Source: Nitrospirillum sp034653275
GTDB taxonomy: Bacteria; Pseudomonadota; Alphaproteobacteria; Azospirillales; Azospirillaceae
Reading direction: 5' to 3'
Assembly: GCF_034653275.1 (NCBI RefSeq)
Contig: NZ_JAYEES010000004.1
Span: forward strand, 496,001 to 560,000
Length of the DNA stretch: 64,000 bases
In this document: one piece after another, positions 11,554 through 19,735 of the stretch
How positions within the stretch are numbered: the first letter of the stretch is position 1
Layout: every line of letters begins with the position of its first letter
Notes under the pieces: generated by a model
Told to the model about the DNA's origin: nothing
Database searches by the model: none
Seen by the model: the letters and a program-made list of their open reading frames with translations, nothing else
Position numbers and translations under genes: made by a program

Positions 11554-12305
11554 GGGCTGCCCGCTGTGGGGCGGAAGGCCATGGGCCGGCGGGACGGGTC
11601 GCCGGCTTGCGGCGGCGCGCCCTCGGGCAGGGTCGAGCCAGCGGGCGCGGGGAGGGGCGCCGGCCGCGCCAACGGAATGTGCCGGGCGGCGCCCAGGGGC
11701 AGGACGCCGGCGCGCCGAGGGTCGTCGACGAACTTGCGCTCCTGGCGCAGGCGGCGAAAGCCGGCGCGCTGGTACAGCGGCAACGCCGCTGGGTGGTCGA
11801 AGCTGCAGGTGTTGATGGTCAGGCGGCGGACGCGCGGGCGTTCCCACACCCGACGCACCGCCCAGTCCAGCAGCCAGGGGCCCAGGCCCCGGCCGATGGC
11901 CCAGGGCATCAGGCCCAGGTAGTCGATGGCCACCGTGCCATCGGCCGGCAACAGGCGCCAATCCAGTTCTACAAAGCCGGCGGGCATGCCGTCGACATGG
12001 ATCACATGCACCTCCACCTGCGGGTCGGCCAGCAACCGGGCCAGTTCACCCTGGTCCATGCGCCGCCGGATCTCCCACAGCCATGGCTCGCCGATCGTGT
12101 CGTAGAGGAATCGATAATAGGCCAGGGTGCAGTGCCGGGCCAAGACCGGACCGTGCACCCCTTCCGGCAGGGGCCGCGCCGGGCCCTCCGGCGGCTTGGC
12201 CATTTCCATGAAGGTGATCAGCACGGGCAGCTTGCCGGGCGGCGCCTCGCCCATCGCCCCCATGCCCATCCCTTGGCCTGTGTCCCTCGTGCCAACGTCC
12301 GCCAT
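11550..12305 (-). CDS. GNAT family N-acetyltransferase, paralogue A
   Basis: A 251-residue predicted acyl-CoA-dependent N-acetyltransferase. Core motifs: LAYYRFLYDTIGEPWLWEIRRRM near the N-terminus, then VHVIHVDGMPAGFVELD, YLGLMPWAIGRGLGPWLLDWAV (acyl-CoA loop, R/G-x-x-G) and LTINTCSFDHPAALPLYQRAGF. It shares its whole core with the next gene upstream (12449-13072), so the pair is a tandem duplication. This copy has an extra ~30-residue Pro-rich tail. The ATG at 12305 was chosen because upstream in-frame sequence is Arg/Gly-rich and unlike the family. Substrate unknown. Confidence 0.83.
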   Translation of the reverse strand: MADVGTRDTGQGMGMGAMGEAPPGKLPVLITFMEMAKPPEGPARPLPEGVHGPVLARHCTLAYYRFLYDTIGEPWLWEIRRRMDQGELARLLADPQVEVHVIHVDGMPAGFVELDWRLLPADGTVAIDYLGLMPWAIGRGLGPWLLDWAVRRVWERPRVRRLTINTCSFDHPAALPLYQRAGFRRLRQERKFVDDPRRAGVLPLGAARHIPLARPAPLPAPAGSTLPEGAPPQAGDPSRRPMAFRPTAGSP

Positions 12306-12448
12306 CGCCCCGGTCCCGCCTTCGGTGGTGGGACCAGCCTCCTGTGCAGCATTGCGTGCGGAATTGCAGGCGACGCGGCCCCTCAAGGGATGACACGCCG
12401 GACATTCCTGCAACCTTGCGGACCGGGGGATGCGGCAAAAACGCCCGT

Positions 12449-13072
12449 CTAAGGGTGGCGGGCCAGGGGAATGTGCGGTGCGGCCGACCGGGGCAGCAGG
12501 CCGGTCAGGCGCGGGTCGTCCACCAGCTTGTCCTCCGTCCGCAGGGCCTTGAAGCCCACGCGCTGGTACAGGCCCAGGGCCGATGGATGGTCGAAGGTGC
12601 AGGTGTTGACGGTCAGCCGCCGCACGGCCGGCTTGGTCCAGGCCAGCCGCACGCCCCAGTCCAGCAGCCAGGGGCCGATGCCCCGGCCGATGGCCCAGGG
12701 CATCAGCCCGAAATAGGCCACGTCCATGGCGCCGTCGCTGGACAACTTTTCCGCGTCCAGCTCGATATAGCCGGCGGGCACGCCCTGGACGGAGACGACG
12801 TGCACCTCCACCGCCGGGTCGGCCAGGATCTCGGCCAGGCGCTCCGGCGCCATGCGGCGGCGGTATTCCCACAGCCAGGGCTCCCCCACGGTGTCGTAGA
12901 GGAAGCGGTAGTAGGCGGTGGGGCAGTTCCGGGCATGCACCGGGCCGTCCACCCCGTCAGGCCGCGGCCGGGCAGGACCGGCGGGCGCCGCCGCCATCTC
13001 CAGATAGGTGACGGTGACGGGCAGCTTGCCCGCCGGCAGGTCGTCCGGCAGCGTCCAGGTCGCAAGCGCCAT
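12449..13072 (-). CDS. GNAT family N-acetyltransferase, paralogue B
   Basis: A 207-residue acetyltransferase sharing the phrases TAYYRFLYDTVGEPWLWEYRRRM, YFGLMPWAIGRGIGPWLLDWGV and LTVNTCTFDHPSALGLYQRVGF with the adjacent copy. The N-terminal GKLPVTVTYLEMAAAPAGPARP block, the part most specific to this subfamily, is also conserved in both. It lies 28 bp downstream of sseA and 143 bp upstream of paralogue A on the same strand, so it is probably part of a cysK-sseA-led transcript. Start ATG at 13072; no strong ribosome binding site is visible. Substrate unknown. Confidence 0.83.
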   Translation of the reverse strand: MALATWTLPDDLPAGKLPVTVTYLEMAAAPAGPARPRPDGVDGPVHARNCPTAYYRFLYDTVGEPWLWEYRRRMAPERLAEILADPAVEVHVVSVQGVPAGYIELDAEKLSSDGAMDVAYFGLMPWAIGRGIGPWLLDWGVRLAWTKPAVRRLTVNTCTFDHPSALGLYQRVGFKALRTEDKLVDDPRLTGLLPRSAAPHIPLARHP

Positions 13073-13100
13073 GGGTCGGGCCTCGGGTTGGGGTCGGGCC

Positions 13101-13952
13101 TCAGGCCGGACCGGTGGCGACAGGCAGGTCCGCCCGGCCGCCCCATTCCGTCCAGGACCCGTCATAGATGGCGACGTCCGGCTGGCCGATCTCATAGAGC
13201 GCCAGGGCCAGGATGGCGGCGGTCAGCCCGCTGCCGCAGCTGGTGACCAGGGGGCGGTTCACGTCCACGCCGGCGTCCTGGAAGCGCGCGGCCAGTTCAT
13301 CCGGCGGCCGCAGGCGGCCGCCCGCGATCAGGTCGTTGAAAGGCACGTTGCGGCTGCCCGGGATGTGGCCGCCGCGCAAGCCGGCGCGCGGCTCCGGCGC
13401 CGTCGCCTCGAACCGGCCTTGCGAACGGGCGTCCACCACCTGTTCCACCTTGCGGTCGATGTTGGCCAGCACGGCGTCGGCGTTGCGCACCAGGGCGGGA
13501 TTCAGGCGGGCGGCGATGGGGGCGCCGGCGGCCTTCGGTTGGGCGGGGCCCGCTTCGGTCGGCCGGCCCTCGGCCAGCCACTTGGGCAGGCCGCCGTCCA
13601 GGACATAGATGTTGTCGTGGCCGAACACGCGGAAGGTCCACCACACCCGCGCCGCGCTGAACAGGTCATAGACGTCGTAGACGACGACGGTGCTGTCGCG
13701 GCCGATGCCCAGGTCGGCCACGGCCTGGGCGAACACCTCGGCCGTGGGCAGCATGTGGGGCAGGGGGATGGTCTTGTCCGCGATGCCGTCGATGTCGAAG
13801 AAGACGGCGCCCGGGATGTGCTGGGTCGCGAACTCGGCCTTGGCCTCACGCGGGACGGCGGGCATGTGATAGCTGGCGTCGACCACCCGGATGTCCGGAT
13901 CGTCCAGGTGCTGGGCCAGCCAGTCGGTGGTGACGAGGGCGCTTTTGTCCAT
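13101..13952 (-). CDS. sseA: 3-mercaptopyruvate sulfurtransferase (two-domain rhodanese)
   Basis: A 283-residue cytosolic sulfurtransferase that moves sulfur from 3-mercaptopyruvate or thiosulfate to thiol acceptors or cyanide. Two rhodanese domains: an inactive N-terminal one (VVDASYHMP...AEFATQHIPGAVFFDID...VVYDVYDLFSAARVWW) and a catalytic one with Cys ~239 in the loop TSCGSGLTAA, which matches the MST loop (CGSGVTA) rather than thiosulfate sulfurtransferase. The ATG at 13952 has AAGAAGG upstream. It follows cysK by 35 bp, linking cysteine synthesis to sulfur transfer. Confidence 0.9.
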   Translation of the reverse strand: MDKSALVTTDWLAQHLDDPDIRVVDASYHMPAVPREAKAEFATQHIPGAVFFDIDGIADKTIPLPHMLPTAEVFAQAVADLGIGRDSTVVVYDVYDLFSAARVWWTFRVFGHDNIYVLDGGLPKWLAEGRPTEAGPAQPKAAGAPIAARLNPALVRNADAVLANIDRKVEQVVDARSQGRFEATAPEPRAGLRGGHIPGSRNVPFNDLIAGGRLRPPDELAARFQDAGVDVNRPLVTSCGSGLTAAILALALYEIGQPDVAIYDGSWTEWGGRADLPVATGPA

Positions 13953-13987
13953 GATGGTGTCCACCTTCTTTGACAGCCAGTCGGCTT

Positions 13988-14986
13988 TCACAGCCAGCCG
14001 GGAACGGGCAGGTTCCGTTCCCGCAGGAATTCCGGGTTGAACAGCTTGGACTGGTAGCGGGTGCCGAAGTCGCACAGGATCGTCACCACCGTATGGCCGG
14101 GTCCGAGGTCGCGCGCCACCCGGATGGCGGCGGCGACGTTGATGCCGCTGGATCCGCCCACCACCAGGCCTTGCGTCTTCACCAGGTCGAAGATGATGGG
14201 CAGGGCTTCCTCATCGGGGATCTGCACGGCGTCGTCGATGGGCGCGTCCAGCAGGTTGGCGGTGACGCGGCCCTGGCCGATGCCCTCGGTGATGGAGGTG
14301 CCGGAGGACACCAGTTCCCCCGTCTTCTTCCAGCTGTACAGCACGCTGCCCAGCGGGTCGGCCATCACGATGCGGACGCTGGGGTTGCGCTCCTTCAGGG
14401 CCAGGGCCACGCCGGCCAGGGTGCCGCCGGTACCCACGGCGCAGGTGAAGGCGTCGACCTTGCCGCCGGTCTGTTCCCAGATTTCCACGCCGGTGGTGGC
14501 GCGGTGGCCTTCGCGGTTGGCCAGGTTGTCGAACTGGTTGGCCCAGATGGCGCCGTTGGGCTCCGTCGCCGCCAACTCCTCCGCGATGCGGCGGCTGACA
14601 TGGACGTAGTTGCCGGGGTCCTTGTAGGGCACGGCCGGCACCAGGCGCAGATCGGCGCCGATCAGGCGCAGCATGTCCTTCTTTTCCTGGCTCTGCGTCT
14701 CGGGCATGACGATGACCGTCTTGAAGCCCCAGGCGTTGCCCACCAAGGCCAGGCCGATGCCGGTATTGCCGGCGGTGCCCTCGACGATGGTGCCGCCGGG
14801 CTTCAGCGCGCCGCGCTTGAGGGCGTCCTGGATGATGGCCAGGGCCGCGCGGTCCTTCACCGACCCGCCGGGGTTCAGGAACTCGGCCTTGGCCAGGATG
14901 TCACAGCCCGTCGCCTTGGAGGCCGCTTCCAGCCGGATCAAGGGGGTATGGCCGATCGTTCCGATGAAACCGTCGCGTATGTCCAA
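13988..14986 (-). CDS. cysK: Cysteine synthase (O-acetylserine sulfhydrylase)
   Basis: A 332-residue PLP enzyme that makes L-cysteine from O-acetylserine and sulfide. PLP Lys ~44 lies in NPGGSVKDRAA; the phosphate-binding loop GTGGTLAG and the C-terminal GGSSGIN are present. The substrate loop reads EGTAGNTGIGLA, the variant common in fungal-type and some alphaproteobacterial enzymes, rather than EPTSGNTG. No ATG fits: the protein aligns from a TTG at 14986 (M-DIRDGFIGTIGHTPLIRLE) with GGAAG about 9 nt upstream. First gene of the cysK-sseA-GNAT-GNAT-FUSC series. Confidence 0.9.
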   Translation of the reverse strand: MDIRDGFIGTIGHTPLIRLEAASKATGCDILAKAEFLNPGGSVKDRAALAIIQDALKRGALKPGGTIVEGTAGNTGIGLALVGNAWGFKTVIVMPETQSQEKKDMLRLIGADLRLVPAVPYKDPGNYVHVSRRIAEELAATEPNGAIWANQFDNLANREGHRATTGVEIWEQTGGKVDAFTCAVGTGGTLAGVALALKERNPSVRIVMADPLGSVLYSWKKTGELVSSGTSITEGIGQGRVTANLLDAPIDDAVQIPDEEALPIIFDLVKTQGLVVGGSSGINVAAAIRVARDLGPGHTVVTILCDFGTRYQSKLFNPEFLRERNLPVPGWL

Positions 14987-15200
14987 GGCCGTCTTCCGTC
15001 GTGTCGAGGTGCGGGCGCCGCCAACGCGGCTCCGAAGAGATGTGCAAAGACTAGTGAGCCCGCGCGCGCCCTTCAAGCGCGGCCCCCGCATATTGGCGTT
15101 GAGCGGCGGGGAAACCACACCACCGCCGCTGGCAAACCCCGCCCGACCACCGCCCTCAAGCCCTGCCGATGGCCTTGTGTTCCGCGAATGGTAGCGGTAA

Positions 15201-15236
15201 CTTTCCGGGCCTTGCTGCCGGTTCCTTACCGGAAAG
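15201..15236. promoter_or_regulatory. Nested inverted repeats upstream of the GH43 gene
   Basis: CTTTCCGG (15201-15208) pairs with CCGGAAAG (15229-15236), and inside the right half CCGGT-TCCTT-ACCGG (15218-15232) is a second perfect dyad. They end 24 bp before the start codon at 15260, in the 273-bp gap between divergent cysK and the glycosidase, and may form an operator or a leader stem. Confidence 0.4.
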
Positions 15237-15259
15237 CATAAAAAATATCGGGAGGATAC

Positions 15260-16399
15260 ATGCGTCGTTTGTTCGGTCTCACCCTGCCTGTCGTTGGCGC
15301 GCTCATGGCCGCCGGCTCCGCCTTGACCCCCGCCGCGGCGCAGGACAAGCCCCCCGAGACCGCCGTCCAGTCGCCCGCCCAAAACGGTGTGGCCCAGAAT
15401 CCGGTGGCCCTCAACGGCAAGCATTTCCTGTCGCAGCCGCTGGTGACCGAGATTTACACGGCCGACCCTTCGGCGCATGTGTTCGACGGCAAGATCTACG
15501 TCTATCCCAGCCACGACATCGACGCCGGCATCCCCGACGACGATTTGGGCAGCCAGTACGCCATGCGCGACTATCGCGTCCTGTCCATGGACACGATCGG
15601 CGGCAAGGTGACGATCGGCGGCGTGGCGCTGTCGGTGGAGCAGGTTCCCTGGGCCAAGGAATTCATGTGGGCCCCGGATGCCGCGTACAAGAACGGCACC
15701 TATTACCTCTACTTCCCCGCCAAGGATAAGAAGGGCGTCTTCCACATCGGCGTCGCCACCAGCGACAAGCCCGCCGGCCCCTTCAAGGCGGAGGCGAAGC
15801 CCATTCCCGGCAGCTTCTCCATCGATCCCGCCGTGTTCACCGACGCCGATGGCGGCAGCTACATCTATTTCGGCGGCATCTGGGGCGGCCAGCTGCAGAA
15901 GTGGGCCAAGGGCCACTATGACGCCAGCGTCGGCGACACCGATCTGAAGCAGGACGACAAGCCGGCGCTGACCGCCAAGGTCGCCAAGCTGTCGCCGGAC
16001 ATGAAGACCTTCGCGGAAAAGCCGCGTGACGTCGTCATCCTGGGCCAGGACGGCAAGCCCCTGCTGGGCGGCGACCATGAGCGGCGCTTCTTCGAGGCGT
16101 CGTGGATGTACAAGCGCGGCGGCACCTACTATTTCACCTATTCCACCGGCGACACCCACTTCCTGGCCTATGCCACCGGCGACAACCCCTATGGCCCCTT
16201 CACGTACCAGGGCCACTTCCTGCTGCCGGTGCAGGGCTGGACCACCCACCACTCCATCGTGGATTGGGGCGGCAAGACCTGGCTGTTCTACGCCGACAAC
16301 CAGCTGAGCGGCAAAAACCACCTGCGCAACGTCAAGGTGACCGAGTTGCACTTCAACGCCGACGGCTCCATCCAGACCGTCGATCCCTTCGTGCCCTGA
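15260..16399 (+). CDS. Secreted glycoside hydrolase family 43 enzyme
   Basis: A 379-residue five-bladed beta-propeller glycosidase with signal peptide (LTLPVVGALMAAGSALTPAAAQ). The GH43 residues are visible: catalytic base Asp in YTADPSAHVFDGKIYVYPSHD, the pKa-setting Asp in SIDPAVFTDADGGSYIYFGG, and the general acid Glu in RRFFEASWMYKRGGTYYFTYS. Family members act on arabinan, xylan or galactan side chains; the closest phrases resemble beta-xylosidase/arabinofuranosidase-type proteins, but the linkage cannot be fixed here. The ATG at 15260 follows GGGAGG. Monocistronic in appearance. Confidence 0.88.
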   Translation: MRRLFGLTLPVVGALMAAGSALTPAAAQDKPPETAVQSPAQNGVAQNPVALNGKHFLSQPLVTEIYTADPSAHVFDGKIYVYPSHDIDAGIPDDDLGSQYAMRDYRVLSMDTIGGKVTIGGVALSVEQVPWAKEFMWAPDAAYKNGTYYLYFPAKDKKGVFHIGVATSDKPAGPFKAEAKPIPGSFSIDPAVFTDADGGSYIYFGGIWGGQLQKWAKGHYDASVGDTDLKQDDKPALTAKVAKLSPDMKTFAEKPRDVVILGQDGKPLLGGDHERRFFEASWMYKRGGTYYFTYSTGDTHFLAYATGDNPYGPFTYQGHFLLPVQGWTTHHSIVDWGGKTWLFYADNQLSGKNHLRNVKVTELHFNADGSIQTVDPFVP

Positions 16400-16506
16400 G
16401 TGCGGAGTGGGGAGGGCGGGCGCCAGCCTGTCCTCCCCGGTTGCCCCCTAAGGGCGGGCGCGTGATATAAAGGCCGCCGACGTTCCGCAGCCGAAAGCCT
16501 GGTCCC

Positions 16507-16863
16507 ATGGCCGTCCGCCGTTCCGAGATTTGCTACACCTGTCGCCATTGGCTGGGTGGCGGTGTGCGGGAGCGGGGGCCCAAGGGGCAGTGCCGGCGCT
16601 ATCCGCCCGTGGTGACCGACCGGGCGCCGGCCGGCGTCTTCCCCACCACCCTGTCCACCGACTGGTGCGGGGAATGGCTGCGCAACGCCGGCGTCAAGCC
16701 GGACAGTGATCCCGGCCCGGACACGGATGAGGACGTGATGGTGGACGACCGCCCGCTGGCAGCGGTGCGCGCGGACGCGGCGGCGGCCAAGCAAGGCGGT
16801 TCCCGCCCCGGCAAGCAGCCCGCCCCGCCCCCGGGCGAGGGCAACCTCTACGACGACCTCTGA
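16507..16863 (+). CDS. Hypothetical protein with four-cysteine putative metal site
   Basis: A 118-residue soluble protein of unknown function. The N-terminal half has EICYTCRHWLGG, GQCRRYPPVV and FPTTLSTDWCGEWLRN, giving C-x2-C, C and C positions that could bind one zinc ion. The phrase C..CRHW...G.CRRYPP...DWCGEW also occurs in small zinc-binding proteins of phages and proteobacteria, from memory. The C-terminal half is Asp/Ala/Pro-rich and likely disordered. It lies between the GH43 gene and a convergent hydrolase, with only 4 bp between stops. Confidence 0.7.
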   Translation: MAVRRSEICYTCRHWLGGGVRERGPKGQCRRYPPVVTDRAPAGVFPTTLSTDWCGEWLRNAGVKPDSDPGPDTDEDVMVDDRPLAAVRADAAAAKQGGSRPGKQPAPPPGEGNLYDDL

Positions 16864-16867
16864 GGCG

Positions 16868-17893
16868 TCAGCGGTCCAGGAAGTCCAGCGCCGTCCTGTT
16901 GAAGGCGTCCGGCCGCTCGACGTGCACCAAATGGCCCACGCCGTCGAACACCACCACCTGGGCGTTGGGCATGGTGGCGGCGATGGCCTTGGCGTTGTCG
17001 GCGTTGCGGCCCATGCCGGCACCCAATTCCTTGGTGGTGTAGGGCTTGCCCGGCGCGTTGTGGTCGGCCGACCCCATGATGAACAGCGTGGGGGTGGCGA
17101 TCAGCGGGTATTCGTGCACCACCGGCTGGTCGTGGATCATCTGGTAGGATTTGATGAAGGACTTCACCCAGCGCGGATACTCGCCGCTGGCCTTCAGCCG
17201 TTCGCGCAGGGTGACGAAGGGCTCGATATCCGCCACGGGACCGGAGAGGGAGTAGGTGTTCTTCAGGAAGTCGCGGTAGGCGTCCGTCGTCAGGGCGTAT
17301 TCGCGGTCATAGAGGAAGGCGTCGCTGACCGGCGGCACGGTCAGGCGGTAATCCTCCAGCCCCACGGGCGCCTCCAGCACCAGGCGCCGCACGCGGCCGG
17401 GGTAGGTGCGGGTGAAGCGGGCGGCCAGCATGCCGCCGATGGAATGGCCCACCAGATCCACCTGCTTGATGCCCAGGCCGTCCAGCAGGGCCGCCGTGTT
17501 GGCGGCGAAGAAATCGAAGCTGTAGGGCAGGTCGGGCTTGGACGATTTGCCGAAGCCGATCTGGTCGGTGGCGATGACGCGATAGCCGTCAGCCGCGAAG
17601 GCGCGGATGACCGCGTCCCAATAGCTGGCGGGGAAGTTGCGACCGTGGAACAGCAGGGCCACGCGGCCATTGGGCCTGGCCGTCGGCGCCACGTCCATGT
17701 AGGCCTGGCGCAGGGTCTGCCCCTCCACCACGAACTCGAAATAACTGACGGGGAAGGGATAGGGCCATCCCTCCAACGCGATGCCGATGGGCTCCACCGT
17801 CGCTGGGGCGATGGTGGATGCCCCCGCCGTGGTGAAGACGGCGGAGCTGGCGGCCAGAACGGCCGCCAGGAGCAGCGGAAGCATGCGTCGCAT
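16868..17893 (-). CDS. Secreted alpha/beta hydrolase
   Basis: A 341-residue alpha/beta-fold hydrolase with N-terminal signal peptide (LPLLLAAVLAASSAVFTTAGAS). Oxyanion motif LLFHGRNFPASYW, nucleophile Ser ~151 in GHSIGG, acid Asp in MGSADHNAPG and His in GHLVHVE complete the triad. It resembles epoxide hydrolase/haloalkane dehalogenase-like esterases; substrate not determinable. GGAAGG lies 10 nt before the ATG at 17893. It is the last of a three-gene minus-strand unit with two SDR genes, 20 bp after the previous stop. Confidence 0.85.
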   Translation of the reverse strand: MRRMLPLLLAAVLAASSAVFTTAGASTIAPATVEPIGIALEGWPYPFPVSYFEFVVEGQTLRQAYMDVAPTARPNGRVALLFHGRNFPASYWDAVIRAFAADGYRVIATDQIGFGKSSKPDLPYSFDFFAANTAALLDGLGIKQVDLVGHSIGGMLAARFTRTYPGRVRRLVLEAPVGLEDYRLTVPPVSDAFLYDREYALTTDAYRDFLKNTYSLSGPVADIEPFVTLRERLKASGEYPRWVKSFIKSYQMIHDQPVVHEYPLIATPTLFIMGSADHNAPGKPYTTKELGAGMGRNADNAKAIAATMPNAQVVVFDGVGHLVHVERPDAFNRTALDFLDR

Positions 17894-17913
17894 GAAGGAT
17901 GGCCCTTCCAGTA

Positions 17914-18708
17914 TCAGGCGATGAAATCGACCACGCCGCCGTCCACGCGCAGGGCGGCGCCATTGGTGGCCGACGCCTGGGGGGAGCAGGCGTAGACCAC
18001 CATGTTCGCCACCTCTTCCACCGTCGCCGTCCGCTGAATCAGCGAGGTCGGGCGGAAAGCGCGGACGAAATCGGCGCCGACCTCCTCGATCGGCTTGCCG
18101 GTCTTGGCCACCTGGTCCTTCAGCAGGGCCTCCACCCCTTCCGACAGGGTGGGGCCGGGCAACACGGCGTTGACGGTGACCTTGCTGCCGCGCGTCAGCT
18201 TGGCCAGGCCGCGCGACACCGCCAGCTGGGCTGTTTTGCTGAAGCCGTAATGGATCATGTCCTCCGGGATGTTCAGGCCGGATTCGGACGAGATGAAGAT
18301 GATGCGGCCCTGGTTGCGCTCCAGCATGCCCTTGAGGTAGCCGCGCGACAGGCGCACGCCGGACAGGACGTTGACCTCGAATATGCGGGTCCAGTCTTCA
18401 TCCGGCGTCTCGAAGAAGTCCTTGAGCTCGAAGATGCCAGCGTTGTTCACCAGGATGTCGGCCTGGGGCACGGCCTCCAGCAAGGCGGCGGCGCCCTCGG
18501 CGGTGCTGACGTCGGCGGCCACGCCGCGCGCGTCGGCGCCGGGCACCAGATCGTTCAGCTTGGCGACGGCGGCGGTGACGGTGGCCTGGCTGCGGCCGTT
18601 CAGGATGACGGACGCGCCGGCCTGGGCCAGGCCCAGGGCGATGGCGAAGCCGATGCCGGCGGTGGAACCGGTGACGATGGCCGTCTGGCCCTTCAAATCG
18701 ATGTGCAT
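17914..18708 (-). CDS. SDR family oxidoreductase (classical)
   Basis: A 264-residue NAD(P)-dependent dehydrogenase. The Rossmann motif TGSTAGIG, the NNAG motif, the catalytic Ser in FISSESG, and Tyr ~154/Lys ~158 in HYGFSK are all present, as is the PG motif (VLPGPTLSEG). FabG-like in size. Cofactor choice and substrate cannot be assigned. Gaps of 70 bp upstream and 20 bp downstream place it in an operon with a second SDR and an alpha/beta hydrolase. Confidence 0.87.
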   Translation of the reverse strand: MHIDLKGQTAIVTGSTAGIGFAIALGLAQAGASVILNGRSQATVTAAVAKLNDLVPGADARGVAADVSTAEGAAALLEAVPQADILVNNAGIFELKDFFETPDEDWTRIFEVNVLSGVRLSRGYLKGMLERNQGRIIFISSESGLNIPEDMIHYGFSKTAQLAVSRGLAKLTRGSKVTVNAVLPGPTLSEGVEALLKDQVAKTGKPIEEVGADFVRAFRPTSLIQRTATVEEVANMVVYACSPQASATNGAALRVDGGVVDFIA

Positions 18709-18778
18709 GGTTTTGCTCTCTTTGTCGGGGAAAGTGGGCTGTCAGGGATGGGGCAGGCAGGGCGGAAGGGGCGGGGGG

Positions 18779-19510
18779 TCAGACCAGGGCGCCGCCGCCG
18801 TCCACATAGGTAACGCTGCCGGTCAGGTAGGGATTGACCATTCCGGCGATAATTTGAATGGCGAGGTCTTCGCCTTGGCCGGCCACACCGGCGGGCAGGC
18901 CCTTGGCGATGCCGGCCAGGCGGGCGGCCTTCTCCGCCGTGGGGGCGTCGCCCCAAAGTGGGGTGTCGACGAAGCCGGGGGAGACGGCGTTGACCCGCAC
19001 CGGCGCCAGTTCCAGGGCCAGGCCCTTGGCCAGCGCCTCCAGCCCCGCGTTGATGGCGGCCTGCAGGGCGGCCCCCTTCTTGGGCCGGATGGCGAGGTAG
19101 CCGGTGACGAGGGTCAGCGAACCGCCCGGATTGATGGCGTCGGCCACCGTGGCGGCGCGCGCCACGCGGTAGGCGCCCCAGAACTTGGAATTCAGCGAGG
19201 CGTAGGCGTCGGCCAGCGGCATCTCCGCCACCGTGCCCCGGCTGGTGCTGGCGGCGGTGACGACGACATGGTCGTAGGTCTTGCCCACCTGGAAGAAGGC
19301 CGCGACGGCGGCGTCATCCAGCGTGTCCAGCGTGCGGCCCTGGGCCTGCTGGCCGATGGCGTCCACCGCCGCCGCCACCTTTTCCGCGCTGCGCGAGGCG
19401 ATGGTGACCCGGGCGCCCAGCTTGGCGGCGGCGACCGCCGTGGCCAGGCCTATACCCGAGGAACCGCCAATGACCAGCACGTCCTTATTCGTAAGGTCGA
19501 ACATTTGCAT
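18779..19510 (-). CDS. SDR family protein lacking the YxxxK catalytic pair
   Basis: A 243-residue Rossmann protein. The nucleotide motif GGSSGIGLA is intact, but the region where the classical Tyr-x3-Lys should lie reads GAALQAAINAGLEALAKGLALEL, so both catalytic residues are absent; SPGFVDTPLW follows normally. A known SDR subgroup shows this replacement, so it may be a functioning divergent enzyme or a ligand-binding protein. The ATG at 19510 has AGAAGGA five nt upstream; the ATG at 19504 is an alternative. First gene of the SDR-SDR-hydrolase unit, divergent from an MFS exporter, suggesting shared control. Confidence 0.82.
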   Translation of the reverse strand: MQMFDLTNKDVLVIGGSSGIGLATAVAAAKLGARVTIASRSAEKVAAAVDAIGQQAQGRTLDTLDDAAVAAFFQVGKTYDHVVVTAASTSRGTVAEMPLADAYASLNSKFWGAYRVARAATVADAINPGGSLTLVTGYLAIRPKKGAALQAAINAGLEALAKGLALELAPVRVNAVSPGFVDTPLWGDAPTAEKAARLAGIAKGLPAGVAGQGEDLAIQIIAGMVNPYLTGSVTYVDGGGALV

Positions 19511-19735
19511 GCGTCCTTCTGCCAATGTTTGCATGGCCTTTGATGTAGCACCGGCTCGGGGCGGCAAGAATGGGCGCCGTTGCCAAAGCACTCTTTCCAA
19601 AACGTGAATAGTGCTTCCGCGACTGTCCCGTTTTTCGCGGGCGCGGGACGGGCGAGGGTGGGGACGACACGAAACAGATAGGCCGCCGACGGGATCTTTC
19701 CCCTGCGGCCTTTTATTAGGCCGGAGTGCTTTCCC

